This document shows positions 14,707 to 22,101 of a stretch of 44,178 nucleotides of DNA, piece after piece. Under the pieces are notes generated by a model that saw only the letters and a list, made by a program, of their open reading frames with translations, made no database searches and was not told where the DNA came from. Origin of the DNA: Pseudarthrobacter phenanthrenivorans (GTDB taxonomy: Bacteria > Actinomycetota > Actinomycetes > Actinomycetales > Micrococcaceae); NCBI RefSeq assembly GCF_000813845.1, contig NZ_JWTB01000047.1:1-44178 (forward strand), given 5' to 3'. Numbering within the stretch: the first letter of the stretch is position 1; every line of letters begins with the position of its first letter. The translations under genes and the position numbers were made by a program.

Positions 14707-16461
14707 ATGCAGCGTTCCGCGCCCCGGCAGCAGCTGCGGTTCTCCACCCAGACGCTCCTCCTCCAACTCGCCGTCGTCCTGCTCGTGGTGCTGCTCAGCG
14801 CCGCCGTGCATGCCTGGCTGACCTACGACCGGGTGGGCAGCAACGCCGAAGACCAGGCGCTGACGCTCGCCCGCACCGTCGCCTCGGACCCCGAAGTGCG
14901 GTCCGATGTCCTGGCGATCAGCGAACAGCCGGGCACTCCGCCGGCCGCCGAACTGCTGGCAGGTCCGCTTCAGGCCTCCGCGGAGGCGGCCCGGACCAGG
15001 ACGGGCGCCCTGTTCGTGGTGATCACCGATGAGACAGGCATCCGGCTTGCCCACCCCGACCCGCAGCGGCTCGGCGAGAAGGTCAGCACCGACCCGTCCG
15101 AGGCGTTGTCCGGGCAGGAAGTCACCACCCGGAACACGGGAACCCTGGGTCCCTCCGCCGGCGCGAAAGTTCCCGTGTATGCCCCGGGCACTTCCACGGT
15201 GGTGGGCGAGGTCAGCGTCGGTTACTCGATGGACACGGTGGCCCAGAGCGTGGCCCGCGACATTGGGCCCGTGGCGCTGACCGCCGCCGGCGCGCTCCTG
15301 GCCGGGATCCTGGGTTCCTTCCTGCTCCGCCGACGCCTGCAGCGCCTCACCCTGGGCCTGGAGCCGGAGGAAATCAGTACGCTGGTCCACGACCAGGTGG
15401 CGGTGCTGCAGGGCGTGGACGACGGCGTCATCGGCGTCAGCGCCGACGGCCGGGTGAGCGTCTTCAACGCCGCCGCCCAGCGCCTGCTGGGGCTGCCGGA
15501 CCTGTCCGGCACACGGTGGGAGGATGCCCCTGTTCCGGAACAACTGAAATCCCTGACGCGCCCCGGAGCCGGTACCGCCGGTCCAGCCGTGGCGGCCGGC
15601 GGATTGAACCAGGACGCCCTGGAGCTGGTAGCCGGCGGCCGGGTCCTGGTGGTGAACGCCCGCAAGGCCCTGCACCGCCGGGAAGACCTCGGCTGGGTCG
15701 TGATGCTGCGGGACCGCACCGAGCTGCAGCAGCTCACCCGCCAACTGGACGCCGTGGGCACCATGTCCACGGCGCTGCGGGCCCAGCGGCACGAATTCGC
15801 CAACCAGCTGCACACCCTGGCGGGCTTCCTCGGCATCGGCCAGCACCAGGAGGCTCGCGACTACCTGGCCGGGCTGGCCGCCACCGGTCCGTTGAAGTTC
15901 CCCGTGGACCAGGCCGAGCTGTTGCAGGACCCGTACCTGCAGGCGTTCGTGGGCGCCAAGGGCGTGGAGGCGGACGAGCGCGGCGTGGCCCTGCGCATCG
16001 GGCCGGAGACCCTGGTCCGGGGGCGGGTCACCGAAGCCCAGGACGTGACCACGGTGCTGGGCAACCTGATCGACAATGCGGTCAACGCCGCCGTGGCGGG
16101 CTCATCCACGGACCGCTGGGTTGAGCTTGAGGTGCTGGACGAGCCGGCCGACGACGGCGGCACGCTCCACATCGTGGTGGCGGACTCGGGTGACGGGCTG
16201 GCAGACGGCGCAGATACCGAGGGCGTCTTCGCCGAGGGTTTCACCACCGCGTCGGGGCCCGTCCGGGCAGGCGGCGGGCAGGGCTTTGGACTGGCCCTGG
16301 CGCGCCAGCTGGCCCGCCGCCGCGGCGGTGACGTAAAAGTGCTGGAGCGGGGAACCAGGGGCGGCCCGGGGGCCGTGTTCATGGCCACCCTGCCGCAGAC
16401 GACGGCGGGAAACCCCGCCGCCAACATCCCGGGGGCAGCCGGAAAGGATGGAGATGGCTGA
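14707..16461 (+). CDS. CitA/DcuS-type sensor histidine kinase
   Basis: A 584-residue membrane sensor kinase. The start at 14707 has GAGGAGGA before it; upstream frame is not conserved. TM1 lies at about residues 14-37, an extracytoplasmic PASp/Cache-like sensor domain at about 38-185 (containing FVVITDETGIRLAHPDPQRL and VPVYAPGTSTVVGEVSVGYS, both family hallmarks), and TM2 at about 190-210. A cytoplasmic PAS domain spans roughly 225-330 (GVDDGVIGVSADGRVSVFNA). The phosphoacceptor is H362 in LRAQRHEFANQLHTLAGFL, the SpoOB-like helix of citrate/fumarate kinases. The ATPase domain has N-box DNAVNAAV, DSGDGL and GGQGFGLALARQLARRRGG. It overlaps the response regulator gene and is divergent from a citrate transporter. 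Ligand: probably citrate or another di/tricarboxylate. Confidence 0.95.
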   Translation: MQRSAPRQQLRFSTQTLLLQLAVVLLVVLLSAAVHAWLTYDRVGSNAEDQALTLARTVASDPEVRSDVLAISEQPGTPPAAELLAGPLQASAEAARTRTGALFVVITDETGIRLAHPDPQRLGEKVSTDPSEALSGQEVTTRNTGTLGPSAGAKVPVYAPGTSTVVGEVSVGYSMDTVAQSVARDIGPVALTAAGALLAGILGSFLLRRRLQRLTLGLEPEEISTLVHDQVAVLQGVDDGVIGVSADGRVSVFNAAAQRLLGLPDLSGTRWEDAPVPEQLKSLTRPGAGTAGPAVAAGGLNQDALELVAGGRVLVVNARKALHRREDLGWVVMLRDRTELQQLTRQLDAVGTMSTALRAQRHEFANQLHTLAGFLGIGQHQEARDYLAGLAATGPLKFPVDQAELLQDPYLQAFVGAKGVEADERGVALRIGPETLVRGRVTEAQDVTTVLGNLIDNAVNAAVAGSSTDRWVELEVLDEPADDGGTLHIVVADSGDGLADGADTEGVFAEGFTTASGPVRAGGGQGFGLALARQLARRRGGDVKVLERGTRGGPGAVFMATLPQTTAGNPAANIPGAAGKDGDG

Positions 16462-17116
16462 CGATTTTCGGGTCCTGATCGTGGACGACGACTTCCATGT
16501 GGCAAAGCTGCACGCCGCCTATGTCGACTCGGTGGCGGGGTTCCTGGCGCTGGCACCCGTTGGTACGGCGTCGTTGGCGCTGCAGGCCATCCACAGCCTG
16601 CGCCCCGACCTGGTGCTTCTGGACGTGTACCTGCCGGACGCGTCCGGCCTGGACCTGCTGCAGCAGCTGGATGTGGACACCATCATCCTCAGTGCCGCGT
16701 CCGATGCGGCGTCCGTCCGGGTGGCGTTCCGCCGCGGCGCCCTGGGGTACCTGCTCAAGCCGTTCACGGCCGAGTCGCTGTCCCAGCAGCTGCGTTCCTA
16801 TGCCCGGTACCGGCGGCTCCTGGGCCAGCCCGGGGCGCTGGACCAGGAGGCGGTGGAGCGGGCCAAACGTGCGCTGGTCCCCGGCGACGTCACGCCGTCG
16901 TCGAAACCCCGCTCCGCCACCGAGGCCGCGGTCCTGGAATCGCTGATCCCGGGCGAGCAATATTCGGCGGCGGAGGTGGCTTCCCGGGTGGGCGTGTCCC
17001 GGGCCACCGCCCAGCGGTACCTGTCGTCACTGGCCGACGATGGCGCCGTGGACATCCAGCTCCGCTACGGCACCACCGGCAGGCCGGAACACCGTTACGG
17101 CCTGCCGGCACGCTAG
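16454..17116 (+). CDS. CitB/DcuR-type response regulator
   Basis: A 220-residue response regulator. The receiver domain (about residues 5-120) has acidic-pocket D11-D12, phosphoacceptor D57 (LVLLDVYLPD), the Ser switch residue (IILSAASD) and the conserved Lys (GYLLKPF). A C-terminal helix-turn-helix (about 160-215) contains YSAAEVASRVGVSRATAQRYL followed by a wing with RYGTTGRPEHRYGL, the arrangement of CitB/DpiA proteins. I chose the second of two near ATGs (16454) because AAGG and GGAG lie at suitable spacing; 16448 is the alternative. It overlaps the kinase gene by 8 bases. Likely target: the citrate transporter promoter and its own. Confidence 0.94.
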   Translation: MADDFRVLIVDDDFHVAKLHAAYVDSVAGFLALAPVGTASLALQAIHSLRPDLVLLDVYLPDASGLDLLQQLDVDTIILSAASDAASVRVAFRRGALGYLLKPFTAESLSQQLRSYARYRRLLGQPGALDQEAVERAKRALVPGDVTPSSKPRSATEAAVLESLIPGEQYSAAEVASRVGVSRATAQRYLSSLADDGAVDIQLRYGTTGRPEHRYGLPAR

Positions 17117-17126
17117 GGCAGGGAAA

Positions 17127-17507
17127 CTACGCGCTCTTCTGGGCGACGAGTTCGATCTCGACGAGCATCTTCGGGTCCAGGAACGGCAGCACGTGGACCA
17201 GGGAGAGCGTGGGGCGGATGTCACCGAAGACCTCGCCGTGGGCGCGGCCTGCCTCTTCCCACTTGGTGATGTCCGTCAGGTACAGCTTGGACTGCACCAC
17301 GTCTTCGTAGGCGAAGCCGGCGTCGGCCAGGACCTTGCCGAGTTTCTGCAGGATGTACTGCGTCTGGGTGTAGAAATCGTCCCCGACAATGCCGTCGTCA
17401 CCGCTGGCCGCGGTCGCGGAAATGTAGAGGGTGTTGTCCACCTGGACGGCGCGGGAGTAGCCTAGGGTCTGTTCCCAGACGGATCCGCTGCCGAAGGTTT
17501 TGCGCAT
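17127..17507 (-). CDS. Rid-family (YjgF/YER057c/UK114) protein
   Basis: A 126-residue small trimer-forming protein. Family hallmarks are the LYISATAASGDDG strand, the QTQYILQKLGKVLADAGFAYEDVVQSKLYLTDI segment in the middle, and a C-terminal LVEIELVAQ. RidA hydrolyses reactive enamine/imine intermediates. In this protein the region that normally carries the catalytic arginine (P-x-R-S-x-V-x-V) reads RPTLSLVHV, so the Arg appears to be Leu; it may belong to a Rid subgroup without imine deaminase activity. The start is the ATG at 17507, preceded by AAAGG. It ends ten bases from the convergent response regulator and is followed closely upstream by the GNAT gene. Confidence 0.88.
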   Translation of the reverse strand: MRKTFGSGSVWEQTLGYSRAVQVDNTLYISATAASGDDGIVGDDFYTQTQYILQKLGKVLADAGFAYEDVVQSKLYLTDITKWEEAGRAHGEVFGDIRPTLSLVHVLPFLDPKMLVEIELVAQKSA

Positions 17508-17553
17508 GGGTGGCCTTTCAACGCTGGAATGGGTCGCCACCACTGTAGGGCTG

Positions 17554-18057
17554 CTACAGGTCGAGCCGGTAAACCAGCAGTTTTGTGTCGGTGCCGGGGA
17601 CGAACCAGTCCCGTTCGGGCACGCGCTGGAAGCCGGTCCTGCGGTACAGGCCGTGCGCGCTTTCCCAGTCTTTCCCCGTGGTCAGCGCCACCGCGCGGAT
17701 GCCGGGCAGGGTTCGGGCGTAGCTGATGATGGCGTTGACCATGGCCTTGCCGGCGCCACTGCGCTGGACGGCCGGGTCCACCACCAGCATGCGGAATTCC
17801 AGTTCGTCAGGCAGGGCAATGTCAGCGTAGGGTTCGCCGGCGAGAGCCAGCGTGACCGAGCCGACGATGGTCCCTTCCCGTTCGGCCACCCAGATGGTGG
17901 CCTGCTCTGCGCGCGCCGCCACGTCCATGACCTTGACCATGTAGGGGTGGTCGGCGTCGTCGAAGTACCCGGCGGCAAGGTAGGAGTCGCCGGTGATGCG
18001 GGCGACGTCGGCAAAGTCGGCTTCGACGGCGGGACGGATGGTTAACTGCGGCTGCAC
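17554..18057 (-). CDS. GNAT-family N-acetyltransferase
   Basis: A 167-residue acetyltransferase. The N-terminus (LTIRPAVEADFADVARITGDSYLAAGY) and the acetyl-CoA pyrophosphate loop (RMLVVDPAVQRSGAGKAMVNAIISYA, Q/RxxGxG/A type) are characteristic. A C-terminal ALTTGKDWESAHGLYRRTGFQRVP gives the conserved Tyr/Phe strand. The substrate is not predictable. The GTG start has no Shine-Dalgarno sequence, but TACCAT, a -10-like box, lies on the minus strand at 18064-18069, six bases before the GTG, so the message may be leaderless. The Rid-family gene lies 46 bases downstream and may be co-transcribed. Confidence 0.93.
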   Translation of the reverse strand: MQPQLTIRPAVEADFADVARITGDSYLAAGYFDDADHPYMVKVMDVAARAEQATIWVAEREGTIVGSVTLALAGEPYADIALPDELEFRMLVVDPAVQRSGAGKAMVNAIISYARTLPGIRAVALTTGKDWESAHGLYRRTGFQRVPERDWFVPGTDTKLLVYRLDL

Positions 18058-18087
18058 CCATCAATGGTAGTGGCGGACGGGCTCAGG

Positions 18088-18119
18088 GTTCGGTGGAAAC
18101 GCGCTTTCCGTGACCGAAC
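18088..18119 (-). terminator. Hairpin downstream of the inositol-monophosphatase-family gene
   Basis: GTTCGGTGGAAA pairs with TTTCC and ACCGAAC, giving 12 bp with a 3-base bulge and a 5-base loop. It lies about 50 bases beyond the ligA-IMP operon and just upstream of the GNAT promoter. No T tract is seen, so termination is inferred from position. Confidence 0.4.
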
Positions 18120-18167
18120 TATCACATTGTGCTGGGACGGTTTTCCTCCAGCCGGGGAAGACGGCTC

Positions 18168-18977
18168 CTAGAGCGGAAACTTGCCTGACAGCTCCAGGCT
18201 GGCGGCGCAGGTCCAGGCGTCGAGCCGCTCGTCGTCGCTGGGGCCGCCGTCGAGCGGGCTGGTCAGGCGGGGCCGGCGGACCCAGCAGCCGGCTTCCTCC
18301 GCGATCAGCGCCCCGGCCGAGAAGTCGTGTTCGTTCAGGCCCCGCTCCCCGTAGGCGTCGTGCGTTCCGTCGGCCACCATGCAGAGGTCCAGGGCGGCGG
18401 AGCCAAGCCGGCGGACGTCGGCAAACCCGTCCATGAGGGTGCCGAAGGCGGCCGCCTGCTGCGACCGGATGTGGGGCTCGTAGCTGAACCCGGTGGCCAG
18501 GATCTGCCCGGCGCGGCCCGGGACGGGCCCTTCGAGCCGGGTGGTTTTCCCGCGTTCCTCCAGCCACGCACCCTGGCCGCGGGCGGCGTAGTAAACCCGG
18601 CCCAGGGCAGGGGCGTTGACGACGCCGGCCAGCCAGGCGCCGTCGGCATCGGCCACAGCCACGGACGTGGCGTAGTAGACGATGTTGCGGATGAAGTTGG
18701 TGGTGCCGTCCAGAGGATCGATGGACCAGCGGAAACCGGTGGGATTGGCCGGGCGGGAAGTTCCCTGTTCCTCGCCGGTGATGCTGTCGCCGGGCCGGGC
18801 CGCGGCAATGACACCGCGCACGGCGGTCTCCGCCGCAACGTCGAAGGCGGTGACCCAGTCACCGGCGGCACCCTTGTTGCTCGCGTCCAGCGCGTCGCCG
18901 TCCCGGCCGGCCAGGACTTTGGCACCGGCCGCGGCGGCCTGCATCGCCACCTCCAGCAGCTCCGAAGCGGACGTCAT
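18168..18977 (-). CDS. Inositol monophosphatase family protein
   Basis: A 269-residue Mg2+-dependent, Li+-sensitive-type phosphatase of the FIG superfamily. Metal-binding motifs are present: E69-E70 (ITGEEQG), D87/D90/G91/T92 (WSIDPLDGTTNF) and the C-terminal EHDFSAGALIAEEAGC, where His replaces the usual Trp before the catalytic Asp. Possible substrates are inositol-1-phosphate, fructose-1,6-bisphosphate, histidinol phosphate or 3'-phosphoadenosine phosphates; sequence alone does not decide. Its ATG overlaps the ligA stop by four bases (ATGA), so it is translationally coupled to the DNA ligase, although no functional link is known. Confidence 0.93.
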   Translation of the reverse strand: MTSASELLEVAMQAAAAGAKVLAGRDGDALDASNKGAAGDWVTAFDVAAETAVRGVIAAARPGDSITGEEQGTSRPANPTGFRWSIDPLDGTTNFIRNIVYYATSVAVADADGAWLAGVVNAPALGRVYYAARGQGAWLEERGKTTRLEGPVPGRAGQILATGFSYEPHIRSQQAAAFGTLMDGFADVRRLGSAALDLCMVADGTHDAYGERGLNEHDFSAGALIAEEAGCWVRRPRLTSPLDGGPSDDERLDAWTCAASLELSGKFPL

Positions 18978-21280
18978 GCGTTCTCCTCCACCTTGTTATC
19001 TCCGGCAGTGTTCTCCGCTGCAGGCGCCGGCATGGCCGCCTCTTCATTGCCGCCGTCACCTAATGCTGCCGGGCCGCCGTCGAGCAGCCTGCGGAATCCG
19101 TCCTCGTCCAGGACGGGCACGCCCAGCTGCTCCGCCTTGTCCAGCTTGCTGCCGGCGCTTTCGCCTGCCACCAGGTAGCTGGTGTTCTTCGAGACGGACC
19201 CGGAGGCCTTGCCACCACGGATCAGGATGGCTTCCTTGGCTTCGTCGCGGCTGAAGTTGGGAAGGGAACCGGTGACCACCACGGTGAGCCCTTCGAGGGT
19301 CCGGGGCATGGACTCGTCGCGTTCGTCCTCCATGCGGACCCCGGCGGCGGCCCAGCGGTCGATGATTTCCAGGTGCCAGTCCTCGGCAAACCACTCCTTG
19401 AGCGCCGCCGCGATGGTGGGGCCCACCCCGTCCACGTGGGCCAGCTCCTCTTCCGAGGCTGCCCGGATCCGGTCCATCGTGCCGAAGGCCTGGGCGAGCG
19501 CCCGGGAGGCGCGGGGCCCTACGTGGCGGATGGACAGGGCCACCAGCACCCGCCACAGGGGCTGGGTTTTGGCCTTGTCCAGTTCCTTGAAGAGCTTTTG
19601 GGTGTTGGCGGTGGGCTTGGACGGCGACTTGGCCGTGCCCTTGCTGAAGAAGTAGGGCACCAGTTCGTACTCGCCGGTGGGCACGCCCTTGGCCTTCTTT
19701 TCCCGGCGGATCCGCACCTCGGCCAGGTCCTCCGGGGTGAGGTCGAAGAGCCCGGCTTCGGAGGTCAGCGGCGGCACCTCAGGTTCTGCGGGCTGGGTCA
19801 GCGCGATGGCCGCCTCCCAGCCCAGGGCTTCGATATCGAAGGCGCCGCGGCCGGCCACATGGAACACGCGCTCGCGAAGCTGGGACGGGCAGGACCTGGC
19901 GTTGGGGCAGCGGACGTCCACGTCGCCCTCCTTCGCCGGTGCCAGCGGAGTGCCGCAGGAGGGGCACTCGGTGGGCATGACGAAGTCCCGCACCGGCGGG
20001 TCCTGCTGGTCGCGGAGGGACAGGACCGGGCCCACGATCTCGGGAATGACGTCGCCTGCTTTCCGCAGGATCACGATGTCGCCGATCTTGACGCCCTTGG
20101 CCTTGACCACGTCCTGGTTGTGCAAGGTGGCCATCTCCACCGTGGATCCGGCCACCTTGACCGGCTCCATGACGCCGAACGGGGTCACCCGGCCGGTGCG
20201 GCCCACGTTGACCTGGATGTCCAGCAGCTTGGTGTGCACTTCCTCCGGAGGATATTTGTACGCCACGGCCCAGCGGGGAACGCGGGTGGTGTTGCCCAGT
20301 GCCCGCTGGGTGGCGAAATCGTCCACCTTGATGACGATGCCGTCGATTTCGTGGAGCAGCTTGTGCCGCTGGTCCCCGTAGCGCTTGATGAAGGCCAGGA
20401 CGTCGTCCCGGCTGGCCAGCACCTCGAAGTACGGGCTGACCGGCAGGCCCCACTCCTTGAGCAAACCGTACGTTTCGGACTGGCTGCCGGCGGCCAGTCC
20501 TTCGCGGGCGCCGATGCCGTGCACGAACATCTTCAGGGGCCGCTTGGCCGTCTCGGCCGGGTCCTTCTGCCGCAGCGAACCGGCGGCGGCGTTGCGCGGG
20601 TTGGCCAGCGGAGCCTTGCCGGCCTCGATCAACGCCTCGTTGAACTCCGCGAAATCCTTGGACGGGATGAAGACCTCGCCACGCACCTCCATTTCGGCGG
20701 GGAAGCCGCTGCCGCGCAGTTCCTGCGGGATTTCCTTGATGGTGAGCAGGTTGTGCGTGATGTCCTCGCCGGTGGTGCCGTCGCCGCGGGTGGCAGCCCG
20801 CACCAGCTTGCCGTCACGGTAGAGGAGGTTGACCGCCAGGCCGTCGATCTTGAGTTCCGTCAGCCAGGCCGCCCTGGTGCTGCCGTCACCGATTTTTTCG
20901 ATGCTTGCCTCCGCCCGGTTGAGCCACGCATCCAGCTCCTCCAGGGAGAAGACGTCCTCCAGGCTGTACATCCGCTGAAGGTGCTGCACGGGTGCGAACG
21001 CGGCCGATACCTCGCCGCCCACTTCCTGCGTTGGCGAATCGTTGGCCACCAACTCCGGGTGCAGCGCCTCGATCTCCTCGAGCCGGCGGAAGAGCGTGTC
21101 GAACTCGGCGTCCGAGACCAGGGGCGCGTCCTCCTGGTAATACGCGAACCGGTACTTCCGCACCAGGTCGGCGAGGTTTTCGTACTCCTCGCGGATGGCT
21201 TCGGTGGGGATGGTTTGGGGCTCGGTGGGTGCCGTGGTCCGGGTTGCGGTCTGTTCTGCGGGTCCTGGTCCTGTGCTCAC
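18974..21280 (-). CDS. ligA: NAD-dependent DNA ligase
   Basis: A 768-residue LigA that seals nicks in replication and repair, using NAD+ as AMP donor. Domain Ia (YYQEDAPLVSDAEFDTLFRRL) binds NMN. The adenylation domain has K144 in LTELKIDGLAVNLLYRDG, followed by RGDGTTGEDIT and GIVIKVDDF. The OB fold contains GRTGRVTPFGVMEPV. The zinc finger is CPSCG and later CPNARSC, the HhH region includes RHVGPRASRALAQAF and VDGVGPTIAAALKEWF, and the BRCT domain is GLTVVVTGSLPNFSRDEAKE onward. An insertion rich in charged residues lies after the zinc finger. The GTG at 21280 gives a short N-terminal tail; an in-frame ATG at 21340 is a less likely alternative. AAGGCAAGAT ends six bases before the GTG, suggesting a leaderless or weakly led message. 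Confidence 0.96.
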   Translation of the reverse strand: MSTGPGPAEQTATRTTAPTEPQTIPTEAIREEYENLADLVRKYRFAYYQEDAPLVSDAEFDTLFRRLEEIEALHPELVANDSPTQEVGGEVSAAFAPVQHLQRMYSLEDVFSLEELDAWLNRAEASIEKIGDGSTRAAWLTELKIDGLAVNLLYRDGKLVRAATRGDGTTGEDITHNLLTIKEIPQELRGSGFPAEMEVRGEVFIPSKDFAEFNEALIEAGKAPLANPRNAAAGSLRQKDPAETAKRPLKMFVHGIGAREGLAAGSQSETYGLLKEWGLPVSPYFEVLASRDDVLAFIKRYGDQRHKLLHEIDGIVIKVDDFATQRALGNTTRVPRWAVAYKYPPEEVHTKLLDIQVNVGRTGRVTPFGVMEPVKVAGSTVEMATLHNQDVVKAKGVKIGDIVILRKAGDVIPEIVGPVLSLRDQQDPPVRDFVMPTECPSCGTPLAPAKEGDVDVRCPNARSCPSQLRERVFHVAGRGAFDIEALGWEAAIALTQPAEPEVPPLTSEAGLFDLTPEDLAEVRIRREKKAKGVPTGEYELVPYFFSKGTAKSPSKPTANTQKLFKELDKAKTQPLWRVLVALSIRHVGPRASRALAQAFGTMDRIRAASEEELAHVDGVGPTIAAALKEWFAEDWHLEIIDRWAAAGVRMEDERDESMPRTLEGLTVVVTGSLPNFSRDEAKEAILIRGGKASGSVSKNTSYLVAGESAGSKLDKAEQLGVPVLDEDGFRRLLDGGPAALGDGGNEEAAMPAPAAENTAGDNKVEENA

Positions 21281-21376
21281 AGACCTATCTTGCCTTACAC
21301 CCCGGACACTGGACGGGCGCACGGGCCGGGGCGGCTCCAAACGGGCCGGGGCATGCCATGGGTCAGCGGCCTGGGG

Positions 21377-21979
21377 TCAGTGCGACCGGAGCCGGTTCCG
21401 GCCCCACAGCGCGAAGGCGCCGGCAGACATTCCCACCAGCAGGACGCCGGCGGGAATGGACAGGTTCAGGCCGCCGCTGCCCGGGGCTCCGGTGCGTGCC
21501 GCCGCGGCCTGGGTTGGGCCGGTGGATCGTGGAACCGGCTTGTTCCAGGTGGATTCCGACGACGGTGCGGCCGCGGTGGAGGACGGGGAGGCGGACGTGG
21601 GGGTGTCGGCCGGCAGTGTTTCGTCAGGCTGGATGGCCTCGGCAGTCCCGGGAACAGGCGCCGTGGGTGCCGGCGCCGGCACGCGCGGAGGTGCGGCGGG
21701 CGCGGACATGTGCGGGGCCGCGGTTTCGCTGGGGGCTGGCTGGGCGGGCGAACCGCCATCGCCCGGCGGATCGGTGGGTGCCGCGGGCTTGCCGGGCCGC
21801 CCGTTCGCCGTCTTGTCCGGTGCGGGGTCGTCTGTGGGTGCCGCAGTGGTGGCAGCAGGCGACGGGTCCGGGGAATCGGCCAGGGCCGGCGCGGAGGCGG
21901 GGAGGCCAATGGCGAGGGCGAGGACTGCCGCGGAAAAGGCAGCGGGGACAGCACGGAATGGAGGGGAGGATGGGCTCAC
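21377..21979 (-). CDS. Secreted proline-rich protein with C-terminal membrane anchor
   Basis: A 200-residue protein. The GTG start at 21979 is chosen because AAAGG lies nine bases upstream and a signal peptide follows at once (AVPAAFSAAVLALAIGLPA, cleavage likely after ALA). The central 120 residues are low-complexity Pro/Ala/Thr/Ser/Asp (SPDPSPAATT onward) and probably extended through the wall. The C-terminus has a hydrophobic helix (IPAGVLLVGMSAGAFALW) followed by GRNRLRSH, a membrane anchor with a basic stop-transfer tail. There is no LPXTG motif. It lies 122 bases downstream of the EssC-like ATPase gene, with a hairpin between. The translation further upstream is not conserved in character. 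Function unknown; it could be an envelope stalk. Confidence 0.75.
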   Translation of the reverse strand: MSPSSPPFRAVPAAFSAAVLALAIGLPASAPALADSPDPSPAATTAAPTDDPAPDKTANGRPGKPAAPTDPPGDGGSPAQPAPSETAAPHMSAPAAPPRVPAPAPTAPVPGTAEAIQPDETLPADTPTSASPSSTAAAPSSESTWNKPVPRSTGPTQAAAARTGAPGSGGLNLSIPAGVLLVGMSAGAFALWGRNRLRSH

Positions 21980-22050
21980 GGTTACCTTTCGACGCCCACG
22001 GATCCCCCGTCCGCGGCCTTCTGGGTTCCGAAGCAGTCTTCTACACTCTG

Positions 22051-22089
22051 CCGGACGGCCGCAAATCCACCCGCATGACGGCCGTCCGG
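22051..22089 (-). terminator. Perfect 11-bp hairpin after the EssC-like gene
   Basis: CCGGACGGCCG (22051-22061) and CGGCCGTCCGG (22079-22089) form a perfect stem with a 17-base loop. It starts 13 bases beyond the stop of the FtsK/SpoIIIE ATPase gene. There is no T tract, but the strength and position mark it as the likely end of the 22-kb cluster. Confidence 0.6.
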
Positions 22090-22101
22090 GTGCCGGTCGG
22101 T

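Noticed and set aside
19373..22078. 901-residue open frame on the plus strand opposite ligA and the Pro-rich gene
   Set aside because: Covers ligA in antisense and has no domain of its own.
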